A stretch of 7,620 bases of DNA from an uncultured Clostridia bacterium (lineage in GTDB: Bacteria > Bacillota > Clostridia > Oscillospirales > Acutalibacteraceae), in assembly GCA_946405565.1 (NCBI GenBank), contig CAMJHU010000076.1:1-7620 (forward strand), given 5' to 3'. Within the stretch, counting starts at the first letter, position 1; every line of letters begins with the position of its first letter. Shown one piece after another: positions 5,128-7,620 of this stretch. The notes under the pieces were generated by a model. It searched no databases, had not been told where the DNA came from, and was given only the letters and a program-made list of their open reading frames with translations. The position numbers were made by a program, and so were the translations under genes.

Positions 5128-6129
5128 ATGATGACAACAGAAGAATTGAAACTGACAACCGAGTGGGATAAGGTCTTTCCCAAAAGCGACAATGTAAACC
5201 ACCGGAAGGTGACATTCGTCAATCACTTCGGTATTACGCTTGCGGCGGATATGTATATTCCGAAGAACGCAGAAGGCAAACTGCCGGCGATTGCGGTCAG
5301 CGGTCCGTTCGGAGCCTGCAAGGAGCAGTCCTCCGGTCTGTACGCACAGACGATGGCGGAACGCGGATTTCTCACCGTTGCCTTCGACCCTTCGTTTACG
5401 GGAGAATCCGGCGGTTTTCCCAGAGCCATGCATTCGCCCGACATCGACGTGGAGGATTTTCAGGCAGCAGTCGATTTTCTCTCCGTGCAGGAGAATGTCG
5501 ATCCGGAACGCATCGGCATTATCGGCATTTGCGGCTGGGGCGGTATGGCTTTGCAGACTGCCGGTATTGACACGAGAATCAAAGCGACAGTTATTTCAAC
5601 CATGTACGATATGTCGCGTATCGCGGGCAACGGGTACTTTGATGCTGACGACAATGAGGAAGCACGCTACCGCGCACGGGTTGCGGTCAATGCCCAAAGA
5701 ACAAAGGACTATCAAAGCGGAGAATACGCAAGAGTCGGTGGCGTTATCGACCCGCTGCCGGAGGACGCTCCTTATTTTGTCAAGGACTATTACGACTACT
5801 ACAAGACGCCTCGCGGCTATCATCCGCGTTCCCTCAATTCCAATGACGGTTGGACGGTCACAACCGCAACTTCGCTTATGAATACCCGGCTGTTCACTTA
5901 TGCCAAAGAAATCCGCTCCGCTGTTCTGATGATTCACGGTGAAAAGGCGCATTCCTGCTATATGAGCCGTGACGCTTACGTGGATATGGTCAGAGACAGC
6001 CGCTATGCCGACAACAAAGAATTGCTGATTATTCCCCAAGCGTCCCACACAGACCTTTACGACGGTGGCGGCAAGGACGCGATTCCGTTCGACAAAATCA
6101 CCGCGTTTATGGAGGAGCATCTGAAATAA
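5128..6129 (+). CDS. Alpha/beta-hydrolase fold protein with an atypical nucleophile elbow
   Basis: This 333-residue, probably cytosolic protein resembles the YcjY/dienelactone-hydrolase-like alpha/beta hydrolases. The N-terminal strand KLPAIAVSGPFGACKEQ (about 51-67) carries the usual oxyanion-hole region. FDPSFTGES follows at about 86-94. The elbow is IGIIGICGWGGMA (129-141), with Cys135 rather than a clear G-x-Ser-x-G. The late strand ends in LMIHGEKAHS (267-276), where Glu272 may stand in for the acid. ASHTDLYD (305-312) supplies the probable catalytic His307. Nothing shows the substrate; an ester, lactone or thioester hydrolase, or a non-catalytic member, are all possible. The ATG at 5128 is chosen on ribosome-binding-site spacing. 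It is divergent from the LysR-type gene, its likely regulator, and its TAA overlaps the ATG of a short lipoprotein-like frame. Confidence 0.88.
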   Translation: MMTTEELKLTTEWDKVFPKSDNVNHRKVTFVNHFGITLAADMYIPKNAEGKLPAIAVSGPFGACKEQSSGLYAQTMAERGFLTVAFDPSFTGESGGFPRAMHSPDIDVEDFQAAVDFLSVQENVDPERIGIIGICGWGGMALQTAGIDTRIKATVISTMYDMSRIAGNGYFDADDNEEARYRARVAVNAQRTKDYQSGEYARVGGVIDPLPEDAPYFVKDYYDYYKTPRGYHPRSLNSNDGWTVTTATSLMNTRLFTYAKEIRSAVLMIHGEKAHSCYMSRDAYVDMVRDSRYADNKELLIIPQASHTDLYDGGGKDAIPFDKITAFMEEHLK

Positions 6130-6248
6130 TGGCTATCAGTTCGGCAAAAATCCGGAATAAGTCAATCACGCTCATCTTCACTTGTATGTTTATACTGCTC
6201 GCGTTAATTGCCTGCGGTTCAGAAACACCGCCCAAGAGTGAACATTAA
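6129..6248 (+). CDS. 39-residue lipoprotein-like peptide, possible gene remnant
   Basis: The reading frame starts at an ATG that overlaps the hydrolase stop as TAATG, so translation can be coupled. It encodes a positively charged start (AKIRNK), a hydrophobic core (TLIFTCMFILLALIA) and a lipobox, Leu-Ile-Ala-Cys, at 26-29. Only GSETPPKSEH follows before the TAA. This is a complete lipoprotein signal peptide with a ten-residue mature tail after the cysteine. Known lipoproteins are usually far longer, so it may be the leftover start of a deleted or frameshifted gene, or a genuine tiny lipopeptide. The strong terminator begins about 45 bases later, leaving no room for a longer product. Confidence 0.55.
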   Translation: MAISSAKIRNKSITLIFTCMFILLALIACGSETPPKSEH

Positions 6249-6291
6249 TCAATTCACCTGATTATCTTGATGCACACCATAATAAAAATGC

Positions 6292-6333
6292 CGTCCGTGA
6301 GATTCATAGAAATGGATTTCACGGACGTTTTTT
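6292..6333. terminator. Bidirectional rho-independent terminator between convergent genes
   Basis: A perfect nine-base stem, CGTCCGTGA (6292-6300) with TCACGGACG (6319-6327), can extend inward by GATTCA/TGGATT using wobble pairs. Six T residues follow on the plus strand (6328-6333). On the minus strand the stem is followed by GCATTTTTATT, so it can also end the reductase transcript. It closes the hydrolase-lipopeptide operon. Confidence 0.9.
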
Positions 6334-6430
6334 GCGTATCATTTTGCGCTGATATATGCGATCTCTTTACCATCTCATGGACGGCTGCTTTTGCTATTTT
6401 GATATATGTTCGCTCTAAATAATTATCGTC

Positions 6431-7270
6431 TTATTTTTCATAGGTTGGCTGCCACGCGGCAAACTGCCTCAACTGCGCGTCAGTACGGTTGTAATAGCGG
6501 ATGCCTTTGTTCAGCTTTGCGATCTGAGCCATCTCATCCGCTGTCAGCGTGAAGTCGAAAATGTCCAGATTGTCCCTGATATAGGCTACATTCTTGCTGC
6601 CGGGAATCACGACGAAGCCCATCTGGGTGTGCCAACGAAGGATGATCTGCGCATTCGTTTTGCCGTATTTTCTGCCGAGTTCGGTGAAAACCGGCTCACT
6701 GATGAGCGACTTGTCGCCGTGTCCGAGCGGATACCACGACATCAGCTTTATGCCGTATTGATCGAGCGTTTCACGCAGTTCGTGCTGCGCGAAATAGGGG
6801 TGAGCTTCGACCTGAATGAACTGTGGCACAATCTCCCATTCGTTTTCCAGTTCCGCGATGTACTTGCCCTCGAAGTTCGAGATGCCGATGGATTTTGCCT
6901 TGCCCTCACGGTGTGCTTTCTCCAACTGACGGTAACCGGCAAGCCAGTTTCCGGCTGGTTGGTGGATATAGAGCAGATCAACATACTCAACGCCCAATCG
7001 CTCCAGCGTTTCGTCAACCGCATTCGGATTCTCATATTCACTCGGCCAGAGCTTTGTTGAGATAAATACATCCTCACGCTTTACGCTGCTGGTCCTTATG
7101 CCGCGCCCGACAGCGCGTTCATTGACGTATGCGTTGGCGGTATCGACCAGCGAATAGCCCATCTGCACCGCCTCACGGACGCTGTTTTCCGCGTCGGTCG
7201 GCGACAGCATAAACGTCCCGATGCCGATGACAGGACATTCCATGCCGTTGTTGAGTTTTAGGGTTTCCAT
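6431..7270 (-). CDS. Aldo/keto reductase
   Basis: This 279-residue, cytosolic NADPH-type aldo/keto reductase has the normal length of the 2,5-diketo-gluconate-reductase-like branch. The catalytic tetrad is intact: Asp43 and Tyr48 in LVDTANAYVNE, Lys73 in STKLWPSEY, and His103 in LLYIHQPAGNW. The GISNFE strand is at 129-134. The cofactor phosphate-binding segment VIPGSKNVAYIRDN is at 221-234. It would reduce aldehydes or ketones to alcohols; the substrate is not predictable. The ATG at 7270 has an ideal AAGGAGG (7286-7280) nine bases upstream. No convincing -35/-10 pair is visible upstream, only AT-rich TATACA- and TATAAA-like sequences at 7296-7314. It converges on the hydrolase operon and shares its terminator. 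Proximity to the LysR-type and hydrolase genes suggests a common detoxification or catabolic module, but that is inference. Confidence 0.95.
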   Translation of the reverse strand: METLKLNNGMECPVIGIGTFMLSPTDAENSVREAVQMGYSLVDTANAYVNERAVGRGIRTSSVKREDVFISTKLWPSEYENPNAVDETLERLGVEYVDLLYIHQPAGNWLAGYRQLEKAHREGKAKSIGISNFEGKYIAELENEWEIVPQFIQVEAHPYFAQHELRETLDQYGIKLMSWYPLGHGDKSLISEPVFTELGRKYGKTNAQIILRWHTQMGFVVIPGSKNVAYIRDNLDIFDFTLTADEMAQIAKLNKGIRYYNRTDAQLRQFAAWQPTYEK

Positions 7271-7279
7271 ATCTGTTTT

Positions 7280-7286
7280 CCTCCTT
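7280..7286 (-). promoter_or_regulatory. Strong ribosome binding site of the aldo/keto reductase gene
   Basis: AAGGAGG on the minus strand, nine bases before the ATG at 7270, fixes the start and predicts efficient translation. Confidence 0.8.
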
Positions 7287-7320
7287 GTAGATTATTTTAT
7301 AGTCGAATGTATAATTTGAA

Positions 7321-7579
7321 ATGGGTGCGTTTTGTAAGGAAAGATTTTTCTCCGGTCGGGGCAAGGTGAATCGTGGAATTTGGCTGTTTCTGTATTCGCC
7401 CACACCTGCCGATTGTCGAAGCGCGTCTTGCTCGGTCGGCTGCGCCTCCCTCGTGAGGCTCTGCCTCACACTCCGCAAGGGCGCTGCCCTTGACCCGCCA
7501 GGAGGAACAAGTTCCCCTTGGACTCCCGCGCTCGCATTCGCTCGCTAGTTATGGCGCTTCGCGCTTTCTTTTTTTCTTT
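7321..7579. other. Intergenic region, no convincing gene
   Basis: Open frames exist on both strands here, but their translations are Cys/Ser/Arg-rich or lack any domain pattern and have no proper ribosome binding site. The left part (to about 7400) is mixed in composition. About 7410-7560 is GC-rich and full of short inverted repeats, and an AT-rich run (7566-7582) follows. The region separates the reductase gene from the end of another minus-strand gene. It may be a conserved non-coding segment of a mobile element or an element junction, but no att site or terminal repeat can be shown within the window. Confidence 0.45.
7453..7515. repeat. Three consecutive short-loop perfect hairpins
   Basis: GTGAGGC-TCT-GCCTCAC (7453-7469), AAGGGC-GCT-GCCCTT (7477-7491) and GGAAC-AA-GTTCC (7504-7515) follow each other with 7- and 12-base gaps. 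A further GCGC-TTC-GCGC lies at 7554-7564. None has a T-run right after it, so they are not ordinary terminators. They could be RNA structures in a 3' untranslated region, protein binding sites, or part of a transfer or recombination region. Confidence 0.6.
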
Positions 7580-7620
7580 TTATTCCATCACGCCATTTGC
7601 CTTGAGCCATTTTTCTACCT
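7580..7620 (-). CDS. C-terminal end of an unidentified protein (partial)
   Basis: A minus-strand frame enters from the right edge and reads VEKWLKANGVME before a TAA at 7582-7580. The amphipathic helix and plain end look like a natural C-terminus. Twelve residues are too few to assign a family. A competing frame on the same strand (MAQGKWRDGIKRKKE and on to 7549) starts in the window without a good ribosome binding site and is less likely. Confidence 0.35.
   Translation of the reverse strand, partial: VEKWLKANGVME

Noticed and set aside
6249..6422. Open frame continuing in phase after the lipoprotein-like stop on the plus strand
   Set aside because: It passes straight through the strong terminator hairpin and has no start signal. 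A pseudogene tail is possible but not supported.
6257..6430. In-phase open frame after the aldo/keto reductase stop on the minus strand
   Set aside because: The reductase already ends at its usual length, and the extension has no ribosome binding site and crosses the terminator.
7321..7548. 75-codon plus-strand frame, and the overlapping minus-strand frame 7478-7173
   Set aside because: The first is Cys/Ser/Pro-rich with no ribosome binding site and runs over the hairpins. The second enters the reductase gene in another frame. Both look like spurious products of GC-rich DNA.
1..7620. tRNA, rRNA, CRISPR array, insertion sequence or riboswitch
   Set aside because: No cloverleaf, regularly spaced repeat, transposase motif, terminal inverted repeat pair or recognisable aptamer was seen on either strand.

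Overview
The window looks like accessory DNA from a low-to-mid-GC Gram-positive bacterium, most likely a gut-type Clostridia (Bacillota). The reasons are near-consensus AGGAGG ribosome binding sites before most genes, TTGACA/TATAAT-type promoters with 17-base spacers, T-run hairpin terminators, and the pairing of a Y-family polymerase with a YolD-like protein. I cannot name a species. The gene mix resembles cargo of integrative or conjugative elements, but no integrase, relaxase or complete insertion sequence lies inside the window.

Left part (about 150-4040): a five-gene operon on the minus strand. It runs from one strong promoter (4036-4008) to one strong hairpin terminator (208-153). In transcription order it encodes an XRE-type helix-turn-helix repressor, an ImmA/IrrE-type zinc metallopeptidase, a 96-residue protein of unknown function, a UmuC/DinB-type translesion DNA polymerase with a clamp-binding motif, and a YolD-like protein. 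XRE plus ImmA is the regulator/anti-repressor pair known from ICEBs1-type elements. Here it sits in front of an error-prone polymerase, and I see no LexA box at the promoter. The inferred logic is damage- or stress-triggered repressor cleavage that switches on mutagenic repair.

Middle part (about 4098-6333): a LysR-type regulator gene (minus) is divergent from an alpha/beta hydrolase gene (plus). The 140-base gap holds opposed promoters, an 11-base direct repeat spaced 60 bases apart, and a cluster of TATTC/GAATA half-sites. The hydrolase stop overlaps the start of a 39-codon reading frame that is essentially a lipoprotein signal peptide, perhaps the remnant of a larger gene. A strong bidirectional terminator follows.

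Right part (about 6431-7620): an aldo/keto reductase gene (minus) with an intact catalytic tetrad converges on that terminator. Upstream of it lies about 300 bases without a convincing gene, GC-rich in its second half and carrying three short-loop perfect hairpins. The last 41 bases look like the C-terminus of another minus-strand gene. The LysR, hydrolase and reductase genes together suggest a small carbonyl- or ester-handling cargo module, though the substrates cannot be read from sequence. The first 134 bases hold the C-terminus of an unrecognised plus-strand gene.
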